DNA from: CAYVAP01 sp964343195
GTDB taxonomy: Bacteria; Bacteroidota; Bacteroidia; J057
Direction of reading: 5' to 3'
DNA length: 35,620 bases
Assembly: GCA_964343195.1 (NCBI GenBank)
Contig: CAYFIR010000063.1
Coordinates: 1 to 35,620 of the forward strand
Both the position numbers and the translations under genes were made by a program. Positions 16,599-24,926 of this stretch are shown piece by piece (position 1 is the stretch's first letter; each line of letters starts with the position of its first letter). The notes under the pieces were generated by a model that saw only the letters and a program-made list of their open reading frames with translations, made no database searches and was not told the origin of the DNA.

Positions 16599-17156
16599 TT
16601 ATACAGTGGCCTCAGCCATTACAAAGGGAGATTCAAAAGACTCAAGTGTAGGCATTTCCTTGTCCTTTTCGGACAGAATGGGGTCCATATCGGGCCACTC
16701 GATGCCACAGCTATCCCAGCGGATACCTCCGTCACTAGGACCATGATACATACTGGTGGCACGATTTACGAACACGGCAGTTTCACTCATGACGTAGAAG
16801 CCGTGGGCCAATCCCGCCGGAACATACAGCATATTGCCGATTTCAGAGTCCAGCTCGATGGTAAAGGACTGACCGTAGGTAGGAGAATCTTTGCGAAGAT
16901 CTACCACCGCGTCAAATATTTTGCCCTGCACACAGGTAACGCACTTTACGTGCTCATGTGGGGGCACCTGGAAATGCAGGCCACGCAGTACTCCCTTTTT
17001 TGAAACCGAATAGTAGGTCTCAGGAAAGCTGGTGCTCAGTCCCAGATCTGCAAAGGTATCCTCATGATAAATCTTGACCAGACGTCCCCGATCATCTTTT
17101 CTAAGGATGGGCTGCAATACATAGCAGCCGGGAATAGGGGTGTTAATCTTTTCCAT
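16599..17156 (-). CDS. dTDP-4-dehydrorhamnose 3,5-epimerase (RmlC)-like sugar epimerase
   Basis: The 185-residue cupin of the RmlC family has KDDRGRLVKIYHEDTF, RGLHFQ (His61), a VVDLRKDSPTYG block and LYVPAGLAHGFYV (His118), plus the YHGPSDGGIRWD loop with the probable catalytic Tyr. Members epimerise C3 and/or C5 of NDP-4-keto sugars. RmlA, RmlB and RmlD are not adjacent, so the substrate is likely the product of this cassette's own enzymes rather than dTDP-rhamnose. The open frame runs back to 17279, into the preceding dehydrogenase gene, but MEKINTPIPGCYVLQP matches the usual N-terminus, so ATG 17156 is chosen. Confidence 0.88.
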   Translation of the reverse strand: MEKINTPIPGCYVLQPILRKDDRGRLVKIYHEDTFADLGLSTSFPETYYSVSKKGVLRGLHFQVPPHEHVKCVTCVQGKIFDAVVDLRKDSPTYGQSFTIELDSEIGNMLYVPAGLAHGFYVMSETAVFVNRATSMYHGPSDGGIRWDSCGIEWPDMDPILSEKDKEMPTLESFESPFVMAEATV

Positions 17157-17206
17157 ATTCAAATTTGAAAAAGGGGGAGACCATGCTCCCCCTCCATTTT
17201 TCATGA

Positions 17207-18478
17207 TCAATAAATGTAGCGGAAATCGAATACAGGCTTGGCCTGTACCAGTTCCTTCTTCTCTTTGAATTCTGGCCAACCGGTCAGGATCACAGAATAG
17301 TCCACCTTTTCCATCAGGTCTTCCAGAGAATCTGCAAATCCGATTTCCAGATCGGGATATTCCTGCTTAAAGGCTTCGTTTGCGAGCGGATCATAGGCAA
17401 TCAGGTTGCGGTAGCCCGCGTTGATCAGCTTGACGATCACGTCAGCAGGAGGTGTCATGCGCACGTCGTCAGATCCTACCTTGAAGGATAATCCCAGGAT
17501 TCCGATAGGATCGGTAGGCTTGGCTACTTCGGAGATTTTTTTGACCACATAGTCTTTCACATCATCGTTAGTCTGCAGGTTGCTACCCAGGATCTTGGCA
17601 TCAACGCCGCTTTCCTTGGCGATGCTATACAGGGCAGAAGTGTCCTTTGGCAGGCAGTATCCACCGTAGCCACAGCCAGGATATACATAGCTGGCCATTC
17701 CGGCAGGCTTCTCACCATTCTCACCGCGGCTGAACCAGCGCTTGTCCTCATGCAGGATGCGGAATGCACGTGGGATGTCGATGTCACCAATCTGGTCAGC
17801 GACCATGGCCATCTCATTCGCGTAGCTGATCAGGGTAGACAACAGCGTGTTGGAGAGGTACTTGATGAACTCAGCAGAGTTGGTCGAAACGTAGTGGATC
17901 GGTGCTTCAAAAGGAGCGTAGATCCGGGTCAGGATTTCCTGAGAAATCTCATCGCTCACACCCAGTACGACACGATCTGGCTCGATGAAGTCCTCCCAGC
18001 AGTATCCTTCGCGCAGGAACTCAGGGTTGGAAGCCAGGCTGATCTTGCGACCGGGCTTCTTGGCCAGCAGTTCGTCTACGAAAGGTTGTACACGCTTGGA
18101 AACGGTAGAAGGAGGAACGGTGGACTTGGTCACGATCACCTGGTGCTTGTCGGTATCGACGTTCACCACGCTCTCGATTGCGCTGAAGATGTACTTCAGG
18201 TCCGCACTGCCATCAGGAGCACTTGGCGTACCCACGCAGACAAAGATCACCTCACTATCCTTGATCGCTTCCTCCAAAGGAGGGTTCAGAACGAAGGTTT
18301 TGTCAGCAGTTTCCTCCAGAACCTCCTTAAGGTGAGGCTCGTGAAAAGGAATCTCGAAGTTGCGCAGCTGGGCTACGCGGGCCTCGTTGATGTCGAGGCC
18401 ATATGTTTTAAAGCCTTTTTTGGCAAATCCCAGACCCGTGGTCAATCCCACAAAGCCCAGACCCATTACTGTAATCAT
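17207..18478 (-). CDS. UDP-glucose/GDP-mannose 6-dehydrogenase family nucleotide-sugar dehydrogenase
   Basis: The 423-residue product starts with MITVMGLGFVGLTTGLGFAK, an NAD-binding Rossmann motif. It has CVGTPSAPDGSADL, SNPEFLREG (149-157), Lys206 in AEFIKYLSN and the catalytic Cys275 in GYGGYCLPKDT. These enzymes oxidise an NDP-hexose twice at C6 to the NDP-uronic acid. UDP-glucose is the usual substrate. With a cytidylyltransferase in the same cassette, CDP-glucose is a possibility, but base preference cannot be read here. It is followed closely by the 3,5-epimerase and preceded by the UXS-like gene (26 bases), consistent with one operon. Confidence 0.9.
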   Translation of the reverse strand: MITVMGLGFVGLTTGLGFAKKGFKTYGLDINEARVAQLRNFEIPFHEPHLKEVLEETADKTFVLNPPLEEAIKDSEVIFVCVGTPSAPDGSADLKYIFSAIESVVNVDTDKHQVIVTKSTVPPSTVSKRVQPFVDELLAKKPGRKISLASNPEFLREGYCWEDFIEPDRVVLGVSDEISQEILTRIYAPFEAPIHYVSTNSAEFIKYLSNTLLSTLISYANEMAMVADQIGDIDIPRAFRILHEDKRWFSRGENGEKPAGMASYVYPGCGYGGYCLPKDTSALYSIAKESGVDAKILGSNLQTNDDVKDYVVKKISEVAKPTDPIGILGLSFKVGSDDVRMTPPADVIVKLINAGYRNLIAYDPLANEAFKQEYPDLEIGFADSLEDLMEKVDYSVILTGWPEFKEKKELVQAKPVFDFRYIY

Positions 18479-18504
18479 GATTTAGGAGAATGAAGAGGTG
18501 ATAA

Positions 18505-19602
18505 TTATGCTTGATTGTGCTTGAGGAACTTCAGGTAACGCTCGATTCCGTTTTCGACCAGTACCTCTGGGTTATAACCCAGTACCTCACGAGCCTTACT
18601 CAGGTTAGGGCAGCGACGGTTGGGGTTATCGGTCAGGTAATCCTTGTCGTCAGAAATTTCGTACCGAACTTCTCCCTGATAATCAAACACCTCACGGGCC
18701 TTCTCAACAAAGTGCTCGGCGAACTGTGCTACTGAGCACTCAGGGCGGTCCATACCGATATTAAAGGCTTCCAGCTTGCCATGTAGCAATACTTTCAGGT
18801 AACCGGTGATGGAGTCGGCGATGTAGCAGAAGGTACGGGTAGGCTTACCGTCAGACAGGATCACGATGTCGCGGCCTTCGGTTACAGCCTTGGCAAAGTC
18901 AGCTGGCAGGCGCTTGTCATTCACGCTCATACCTGGGCCAAAGTTGTTGAAAGGACGTGCAATAGAGATCGGCATGTCAAACTGCGTGTTGAAGGTGTAG
19001 CACAGGGTCTCACCAAAACGCTTGGCCTCATCGTAGCAGGCACGTGGTCCCATGCAGGCTACATTGCCGCGATACTCCTCGTCAGTTGGGATAAACTCTG
19101 GGAATGGATCGCCGTAGATTTCGCTACTGGAGAAGAACAGGAAGCCCTTGATAGGCTTTTTTACGTAAAAGTCCAGCAGGCGACGCAGACCCGTTACATT
19201 GGCATCGATGGTCTCCAATGGATAAATCCGATAGAAAGTAGGCGAAGCGATGGAAGCACCATGAATGATCAGGTCGGCCTCTTCTGCGCCAGGAATCTTG
19301 CTGATGTCATCGGTAATGACGTTGAAGGTATGAAGCTCCAGTTTGTCATTATCACGGGCCAGATCATCCATCCAGTCTTTGGTACCGGTCAGGAAGTTCT
19401 CCAGAGAGATCACCTTGCGGATACCCAACTCCTCTGCATATGTCGCAAAGAAATGCATGAAGTAGTAACCCAGGAATCCACCTGAGCCAGTAATCAGAAT
19501 GGTACTATCCTGAAACTTGGCCTTCTCTTCGGGAGTAAGGTGAGCAAGGATGTAAGCCATGTCTTCGACGAGAATGGGATTCTGTCTCGTTTTAGTCAGC
19601 AT
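18505..19602 (-). CDS. UXS-like NDP-glucuronate decarboxylase (extended SDR)
   Basis: The 365-residue extended short-chain dehydrogenase/reductase has GSGGFLG (39-45), SSSEIYGDP with Glu161, and the YDEAK catalytic pair (Tyr190, Lys194). Segments IIHGASIASPTFYRIYPLET, RACYDEAKRFGETL and the C-terminal RRCPNLSKAREVLGYNPEV resemble UDP-xylose synthase (UDP-glucuronate decarboxylase). That enzyme turns NDP-glucuronate into NDP-xylose through a 4-keto intermediate. Position directly before a C6 dehydrogenase fits that two-step route. About 30 extra N-terminal residues precede the Rossmann fold. It is the first gene of the five-gene cassette. UXS-like is better supported than RmlB or RfbG; the exact product is uncertain. 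Confidence 0.82.
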   Translation of the reverse strand: MLTKTRQNPILVEDMAYILAHLTPEEKAKFQDSTILITGSGGFLGYYFMHFFATYAEELGIRKVISLENFLTGTKDWMDDLARDNDKLELHTFNVITDDISKIPGAEEADLIIHGASIASPTFYRIYPLETIDANVTGLRRLLDFYVKKPIKGFLFFSSSEIYGDPFPEFIPTDEEYRGNVACMGPRACYDEAKRFGETLCYTFNTQFDMPISIARPFNNFGPGMSVNDKRLPADFAKAVTEGRDIVILSDGKPTRTFCYIADSITGYLKVLLHGKLEAFNIGMDRPECSVAQFAEHFVEKAREVFDYQGEVRYEISDDKDYLTDNPNRRCPNLSKAREVLGYNPEVLVENGIERYLKFLKHNQA

Positions 19603-20356
19603 GTTAATTTTGTGTTAATAAAAGAGAAATGGCTACGCTTTGGCGCAATGAATAATGTTGTCTTTGGCTGATACTTCCATTCCAAACCCGTAGCTGAAAC
19701 CAATTAAATTGTTTGAGTAGCAATCAGTAGTAATCAAAAGACCGGACCTCCAGGAGGTACACATATATCTTAAATCAAGAAGTGTAGCCCACTGTCTTGC
19801 GAGACAGGGGGAACTTGATTGATGAGACGAGAGTGAACGATCGAGCTAGGAAGGGCGGCAACTGGTTCTTTCATGTCAGGGAAAGCGAAATCAGAATTGC
19901 TTGATTTGAAGGAACGCCAGAGCCAGGGGTGGGAAAATGCGACTTTTGGAAAACGTGAATTGATGAATTTTTCTTACTTAAAATCCTTTTGTTTTCATGG
20001 GCAAAAATAGAACCCTTTTGGAAACCATTCGAAGTTCTGAGTACCTACCGGGCATTATCAGAACATGTATGGCAGATATTCGCTTTTGAGTGGATTATTT
20101 GCGATCCATCCGCCTGTCTTAAGGGTGCAAAAACCAAGCCATCGCTACAATTCTTCTACTTACCAACATGATTTTACAGCATCAATAAAGCGCATATAGT
20201 CAACTAATTCCAAGGCATATTTACCTGATTATTAACAGGAAAGAAGTCAACCTTACAGCCCCTTAACACATTCCAGTTGGCACTGGATATAGGACGTCCG
20301 ACACGGCGAATGTCCATGTATATTCCCCCCAACATTCTCCTTCGTATTCCTTACAC
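19603..20356. other. 754-bp intergenic region upstream of the sugar cassette
   Basis: No gene was recognised. It should hold the promoter of the five-gene cassette. A minus-strand TATTTTTG (20009-20002) fits TAnnTTTG but would give a leader of about 400 bases. A small perfect hairpin, CTGTCT-TGCG-AGACAG, lies at 19792-19807, and ACCTCC/GGAGGT form a short palindrome near 19745-19758. A 60-codon plus-strand frame at 19989-20171 is probably chance. Confidence 0.5.
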
Positions 20357-21316
20357 CTACAACAGTTCTGACAGCTGCTCCGCTACCCAGGCAGACATGA
20401 GGGTATTGCCCCGCGCGTTGAGGTGATCTCCATCAAACCAGTAGGTATGGTTGTCAAAAATAGCCTTGGGAGGTGTTAATAGGGTGCCATGCTCCTTGTA
20501 AAACGCAGTAAAATAGGGAGCAGGTGTTGCAGGAGCAGTATAGTAAGGGTTATACAGGAAGATCAGCTCTACCCCTTCTTCCTCACAGCGATCGATGATT
20601 CTGTTGAGAATGGAAAGCGGGAAAGCAAATTCGATATCCCACTGATCCTCAGATAGATAGATAGGCTTGCGGACTGACTCCAAATGAGTTAGCGCTTTCT
20701 CAGCCTGCTGCCTTGTCAGGATGGTATCCTCCACCGCAAAAGATCTGGCTCCCGCTTCTCCACATTCGATGAGTGCTTCTTCAGCCCCTAGTAGATATTG
20801 CAAATAGCGCTTGCGAGTGTTGTAATAGGTCGAGACATCCCGAACCAGCTTAAGATTTGTAGGATGAAGGATAGATGCCAATTGCCCACTACTGGCAATG
20901 GCTCCTGATACGTCATGTGAGGAGCGAGCTTCATGCTCCATGACTTCCAGCACGATTACCTCTGGTTTCTTCTGCTCCAGCAGGTCTTCAATAATCGTCA
21001 GGTGGTGATTACGGCCCCTGCCTGGAAAGGCGAGGTTGGCCACCTTGATATCTTCTCCCAGTTGCCCCCTTAACTCCTCAGCAATCAGGGTATCGTTAAT
21101 TCCAAAGTAAGTATGAGAAGTGCCGACAAAGGCGACATCTATGGGTTCATTGCTTTCGAAGAGGCGACAGTAAACCCAGCGGGTCTTCACCAGGTCATCC
21201 CCTTTGAACAGCTGATAGCCAAACTTTTTATCGTAGGGCATGAAGAGCAGGGCAGCAACCAGTAACACGCCAAACAAGGCTGCAAGAGACAGAAATGATA
21301 TGAGAAATCGCTTCAT
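20357..21316 (-). CDS. SGNH-like acylation partner protein, copy 2
   Basis: The 319-residue product has a single N-terminal membrane anchor (FLISFLSLAALFGVLLVAALLF). It carries FVGTSHTYFGIND with Ser67 as candidate nucleophile, NLAFPGRGRNHH as a block II-like segment, and FDGDHLNARG near the C-terminus supplying an Asp295/His298 pair. The intact Ser, Asp and His argue for an active periplasmic SGNH hydrolase/acyltransferase. It starts 12 bases after the MBOAT copy 2 stop, so the two are translated from one message. It shares architecture with the copy 1 protein at 11449 but little obvious sequence. It probably hands the acyl group from the MBOAT protein to the polysaccharide. Confidence 0.78.
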   Translation of the reverse strand: MKRFLISFLSLAALFGVLLVAALLFMPYDKKFGYQLFKGDDLVKTRWVYCRLFESNEPIDVAFVGTSHTYFGINDTLIAEELRGQLGEDIKVANLAFPGRGRNHHLTIIEDLLEQKKPEVIVLEVMEHEARSSHDVSGAIASSGQLASILHPTNLKLVRDVSTYYNTRKRYLQYLLGAEEALIECGEAGARSFAVEDTILTRQQAEKALTHLESVRKPIYLSEDQWDIEFAFPLSILNRIIDRCEEEGVELIFLYNPYYTAPATPAPYFTAFYKEHGTLLTPPKAIFDNHTYWFDGDHLNARGNTLMSAWVAEQLSELL

Positions 21317-21328
21317 GGCGAGCTTGAT

Positions 21329-22765
21329 TTAAAATTGGAAATAGATGAAGCTTACTTCCTGACCAGGGCTTAGCAGGAACACACTCAGTCCCAGGGCGAT
21401 GTAAACCAGTTTGCGCGATAGGGGCCTGCCCTTGAGGTTAAGCGGCACATCGCGGGTACGGTTATGCCAGTCGAGACCCAGCAGTACCAGAATCGACACC
21501 ACCAGCGGAGCGTGTACCACCAGCCACATAGGATCGAGAGACCAGGCCTGGGAGAAAATCCCCTGCAAGTACCCCAGCGCCTGCTCCAGGCTCTCTGCCC
21601 GGAAGAATACCCATGCCAGACAAGTCAGGGCAAAGGTAGCCAGTACCTGCCGCAGCTCGGTGAAAGTCGGAAAAGTCCGTCCCTCGGCCACCGTATTCAG
21701 GTTGCTGCGATTTTGTCCTCCCAGCAGCAGCGGCAGGAAAAACAGGGCGTTGAGTCCCCCCCAAATGACGAAGGTCCAGTTGGCACCGTGCCAGAATCCA
21801 CTCACCAGGAAGATGATCATGGTATTACGAATCCGCATCTTCTGCCCTCCCCGGCTACCGCCAAGTGGGATGTACAGGTAGTCGCGAAACCAGGTGGACA
21901 GCGAAATGTGCCAGCGACGCCAGAACTCGGCGATATCCCGGGAGAAATAGGGGGTCCGAAAGTTGGTCATCAGGTTGAATCCAAAGAGGCGCGATACCCC
22001 GATGGCAATGTCTGAATAGCCGCTAAAGTCCCCGTATATCTGGAAAGCAAATAGCACCGCCCCCACAATAAGCATATTGCCCGGCTGGGTGTCGTAGGTG
22101 CTGAATATCTGATCAACCAGCATCGCACAGTTGTCGGCGATCACCACCTTCTTGAACAGTCCCCACAGTATCTGCCGCATCCCCAGGACAGCCTCCTGGT
22201 AGTCAAACTTGCGCTCGCGGGCAAACTGAGGCATCAGGTTGCTGGCACGCTCGATCGGCCCTGCCACAAGTTGTGGGAAGAAGCTCACAAACGCCAGAAA
22301 GGAAACCAGATTCCTACTCGGTTCAAGCTGTCCCCGATAAATGTCGATGGAGTAGCTAAGGGTTTGAAAGGTGTAGAAACTGATCCCGACCGGCAGGATG
22401 ATGTGCAGGCTGCTCACATTCATGGCGATCCCCACACTATCAAAGGCCGAAACGAAGGATTCGATGAAGAAGTTGAGGTACTTGAAGTAAGCCAGCAACC
22501 CCAGGTTAACCGACAGGCTGATGCCAAGCAGCATCTTTTTGGCCGAAGGGTTGGAAGCTTTGGCGATCCTTTGCCCGATGGTAAAATCCACCAGGGAACT
22601 GAACAGAATCAGTCCCAGAAATCGCCAGTCCCACCAGCCGTAGAATACATAACTACTGATGAGGACTACCACATTTTGCCACTTGATCTGTCGAGCAGGT
22701 ATCGACCAGTAAATAGCAAAAACTATGGGCAGGAAAAGGGCAAACGCTAACGAATTGAATAGCAT
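21329..22765 (-). CDS. MBOAT family polysaccharide O-acyltransferase, copy 2
   Basis: The 478-residue polytopic protein is a clear paralogue of the product at 12445-13881, with identical length and the same motifs: VAGPIERASNLMPQF, FRDYLYIPLGGSRGG and SGFWHGANWTFVIWG, with His326 at the same residue number. The N-terminus (MLFNSLAFALFLPIVFAIYW) and the final YFQF are also shared. The genes share a perfect 47-bp block around the catalytic motif (21771-21817 here, 12887-12933 there). The role is transfer of an acyl group across the membrane to a glycan, together with the downstream SGNH-like protein. The acceptor may differ from that of copy 1. Confidence 0.93.
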   Translation of the reverse strand: MLFNSLAFALFLPIVFAIYWSIPARQIKWQNVVVLISSYVFYGWWDWRFLGLILFSSLVDFTIGQRIAKASNPSAKKMLLGISLSVNLGLLAYFKYLNFFIESFVSAFDSVGIAMNVSSLHIILPVGISFYTFQTLSYSIDIYRGQLEPSRNLVSFLAFVSFFPQLVAGPIERASNLMPQFARERKFDYQEAVLGMRQILWGLFKKVVIADNCAMLVDQIFSTYDTQPGNMLIVGAVLFAFQIYGDFSGYSDIAIGVSRLFGFNLMTNFRTPYFSRDIAEFWRRWHISLSTWFRDYLYIPLGGSRGGQKMRIRNTMIIFLVSGFWHGANWTFVIWGGLNALFFLPLLLGGQNRSNLNTVAEGRTFPTFTELRQVLATFALTCLAWVFFRAESLEQALGYLQGIFSQAWSLDPMWLVVHAPLVVSILVLLGLDWHNRTRDVPLNLKGRPLSRKLVYIALGLSVFLLSPGQEVSFIYFQF

Positions 22766-23037
22766 GATCTACTTTTAGACGGGCTTGCGATTACGTTTTT
22801 CATCCAGACTTATACGAAATTGACTCATCCCTACAATCTTCCCATTTCGCCTGAGCCAAAAACAGTTTTGTTTGACAAAAAGGATACCGAGTAGACTGCA
22901 CTTCACAGAAAAATCAGCATACCTTCCCCAAAGGCCTCATCACATACGATTTTTTCCAGGCAATATGGAAAAAGGTCGCAGGGCATGGCCTGTTTCTATC
23001 ACATTACATACAAAAGCGGGAGGGGGAGCTTTCTGGT

Positions 23038-23718
23038 TCAGGAGTCAACCAGCACAGAGCGGACAGGGGCAAATCGATTAATGTCCTGCATCCTGTCCAT
23101 ATTCTTTTTCAACCATTCGTCAGACTGATTCCACCACTCTTCCTTCATCAACTGCTGGATCTGATCTTCCTCAAAACGGTATCGTATGACTTTGGCGGGA
23201 GTCCCTACTGCGATGGCATAAGGGGGGATATCTTTGGTTACGACGGCGTTGGCTCCGATAATGGCACCAGTACCTATTTTTACCCCATCCATGATGATGG
23301 AATTGGCACCAACCCAAACATCATGGCCGATGGTGGTATCTTTGTATTCTTCAAATCCATATTGCTCCACTAGTCCGTAGTGAGGCGCATAAAACGCTGG
23401 GTGGCTGGAAACAAACCCCCTGGAAGGATGGGTGCCCAGGCCGCATTTTACGTCGGGGGCTATAGAGCAGAACTTTCCGATCTGGACGCGGTTCAGGTGA
23501 CAACGGGCACCGATATAGGAGTAATCTCCCAGTTCCACATTGGAAAGCATGGATTGCTCGGAGATTCGGTTATGTCGACCAAAACTACTGTTAGAGAAGG
23601 AACATCCAAAGCCGATATGCATCCCTTCATGACGCAGGTTATAACGGATCACCATCAACAGCCAGCGAGTCCATTTCACAAGGGGAATTCTACCTATGGC
23701 ATATGCGGGAAAATTCAT
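23038..23718 (-). CDS. CatB-related hexapeptide O-acetyltransferase
   Basis: The 226-residue xenobiotic-acyltransferase-type (CatB/VatD-like) protein has left-handed beta-helix repeats. It has GTHPSRGFVSSHPAFYAPHYG, then GHDVWVGANSIIMDGVKIG, GAIIGANAVVTKDIPPYAIA and GTPAKVIRYRF. Members in glycan loci use acetyl-CoA to O-acetylate sugars in the cytoplasm. The open frame begins at a TTG two codons upstream; ATG 23718 is the likely start. It follows the glycosyltransferase gene by 26 bases and is the last gene of the tight block from 27620. The acceptor sugar is not identifiable. Confidence 0.88.
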   Translation of the reverse strand: MNFPAYAIGRIPLVKWTRWLLMVIRYNLRHEGMHIGFGCSFSNSSFGRHNRISEQSMLSNVELGDYSYIGARCHLNRVQIGKFCSIAPDVKCGLGTHPSRGFVSSHPAFYAPHYGLVEQYGFEEYKDTTIGHDVWVGANSIIMDGVKIGTGAIIGANAVVTKDIPPYAIAVGTPAKVIRYRFEEDQIQQLMKEEWWNQSDEWLKKNMDRMQDINRFAPVRSVLVDS

Positions 23719-23744
23719 AAACAATATTCAGATGTTGTCGGGTT

Positions 23745-24926
23745 CTAGTTGAGTTTGCGAACATAGTGGTCCAACTTGTTTCTCAGTTGTTTTTTGGCCA
23801 ATGTGACCGCACGAGAGAGAGGGATCTGCTGATAATAGAACTTATACAGCACTTCTTCACTGCCGTTGGCTGCACGAATATGGCTATTTCGAGCAATCCT
23901 GATCCGGTCTCCCTCGATGCGCTGCATCAGATTCTGCTCGGCTGGCCTCATTTCCAGTCCGAAACTCAACTCTGATTGGTCTACGGTAAAGAGGGTGGCA
24001 AAATGGGTGTCAGGGGAATATAGCTGTAATGGCTTTCGTCCGTAAATATTAAATTCTAATGACTCCCCGTTCAACTCAGGTAAGAACTTGGCGGCATTTG
24101 ACTTATGCCACTCAAAGAAAGCATCATAAACCGAGAAAGACTCGGCCAGTGGTTTAAACTGCCAATTCCTCGCGCCAAACAGCAAAGGAACCTGATATAA
24201 GGTACTGTTGTCAGCAAAGTTGGTCCCCGTATCTCCAAAATTGGATGCGAGAGACTGCCTGGGATACACGTAGAATTTTTCCTGAGCTACCAGATAGCGA
24301 ATTTTGTGCTTGAGCCAGGAGGATTTTGGCCAGGAGCGGACAAAATCTGAAATTTTTTCCTCGGCCATTACTTCCATGTGGCCCTCAAGCCAGCCTTTGA
24401 ATTCACTCCACCAATCCCACTTCCAGACCTGTCCCCATGAGGAGGGCATTTGCATGAAAAATACATCTGAGCCATCCTCTACCGGAATGAAGGGCAGATT
24501 CTCTGCATGAACATTGGCCCGGTGGTTATACAGCGAAATACCAGCCAGACGGGAATCATGCCCGTAAAACTCGAGGCTTTCAAGGGTAAAAGTGTAATAC
24601 TGAGGCGACACATAGAGATCATCCTCCAACAAAATCACCGAACCAAACTGCTCAGTGAGATCGCCACATTTGAGGATATGAGCCCTAAGCCCGAGATTCT
24701 CAGGCTGATAGACCACCTGTTTTTCACCGTATTTCCATTCAAAGGAATTGGCAACAGCCAGTACATCCCGGTTATCACCTTTATCGATGCTAATAATCAG
24801 GGGAACTGATGCCCCCTCAGGGTAGTGAGCAGCATCCAGAGAAGAAAGTACTCTGGTCAGGGAGTGAGCACGGTTATAGGCTACTACCACTATGGCGGGT
24901 AGTGTACTATGATCTCTTTGGCTCAT
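23745..24926 (-). CDS. Glycosyltransferase with EDD motif (GT2 / GnT-I-like GT-A fold)
   Basis: The 393-residue product begins with a GT-A fold: PAIVVVAYNRAHSLTRVLSS, PLIISIDKGD, QPENLGLRAHILKCGD and VILLEDDLYVSPQYY, with a metal-binding Glu101-Asp102-Asp103. The EDD motif and surrounding pattern resemble GnT-I-like (GT13-type) transferases as much as ordinary GT2 enzymes. The C-terminal half (WGQVWKWDWWSEF and following) is less familiar. It probably adds one sugar to the lipid-linked repeat unit. Its first 20 bases overlap the end of the polymerase gene, implying translational coupling. Donor and acceptor unknown. Confidence 0.85.
   Translation of the reverse strand: MSQRDHSTLPAIVVVAYNRAHSLTRVLSSLDAAHYPEGASVPLIISIDKGDNRDVLAVANSFEWKYGEKQVVYQPENLGLRAHILKCGDLTEQFGSVILLEDDLYVSPQYYTFTLESLEFYGHDSRLAGISLYNHRANVHAENLPFIPVEDGSDVFFMQMPSSWGQVWKWDWWSEFKGWLEGHMEVMAEEKISDFVRSWPKSSWLKHKIRYLVAQEKFYVYPRQSLASNFGDTGTNFADNSTLYQVPLLFGARNWQFKPLAESFSVYDAFFEWHKSNAAKFLPELNGESLEFNIYGRKPLQLYSPDTHFATLFTVDQSELSFGLEMRPAEQNLMQRIEGDRIRIARNSHIRAANGSEEVLYKFYYQQIPLSRAVTLAKKQLRNKLDHYVRKLN

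Noticed and set aside
17750..18493. 247-codon plus-strand open frame antisense to the nucleotide-sugar dehydrogenase
   Set aside because: Shadow of a gene with clear catalytic motifs; no protein features in the antisense translation.
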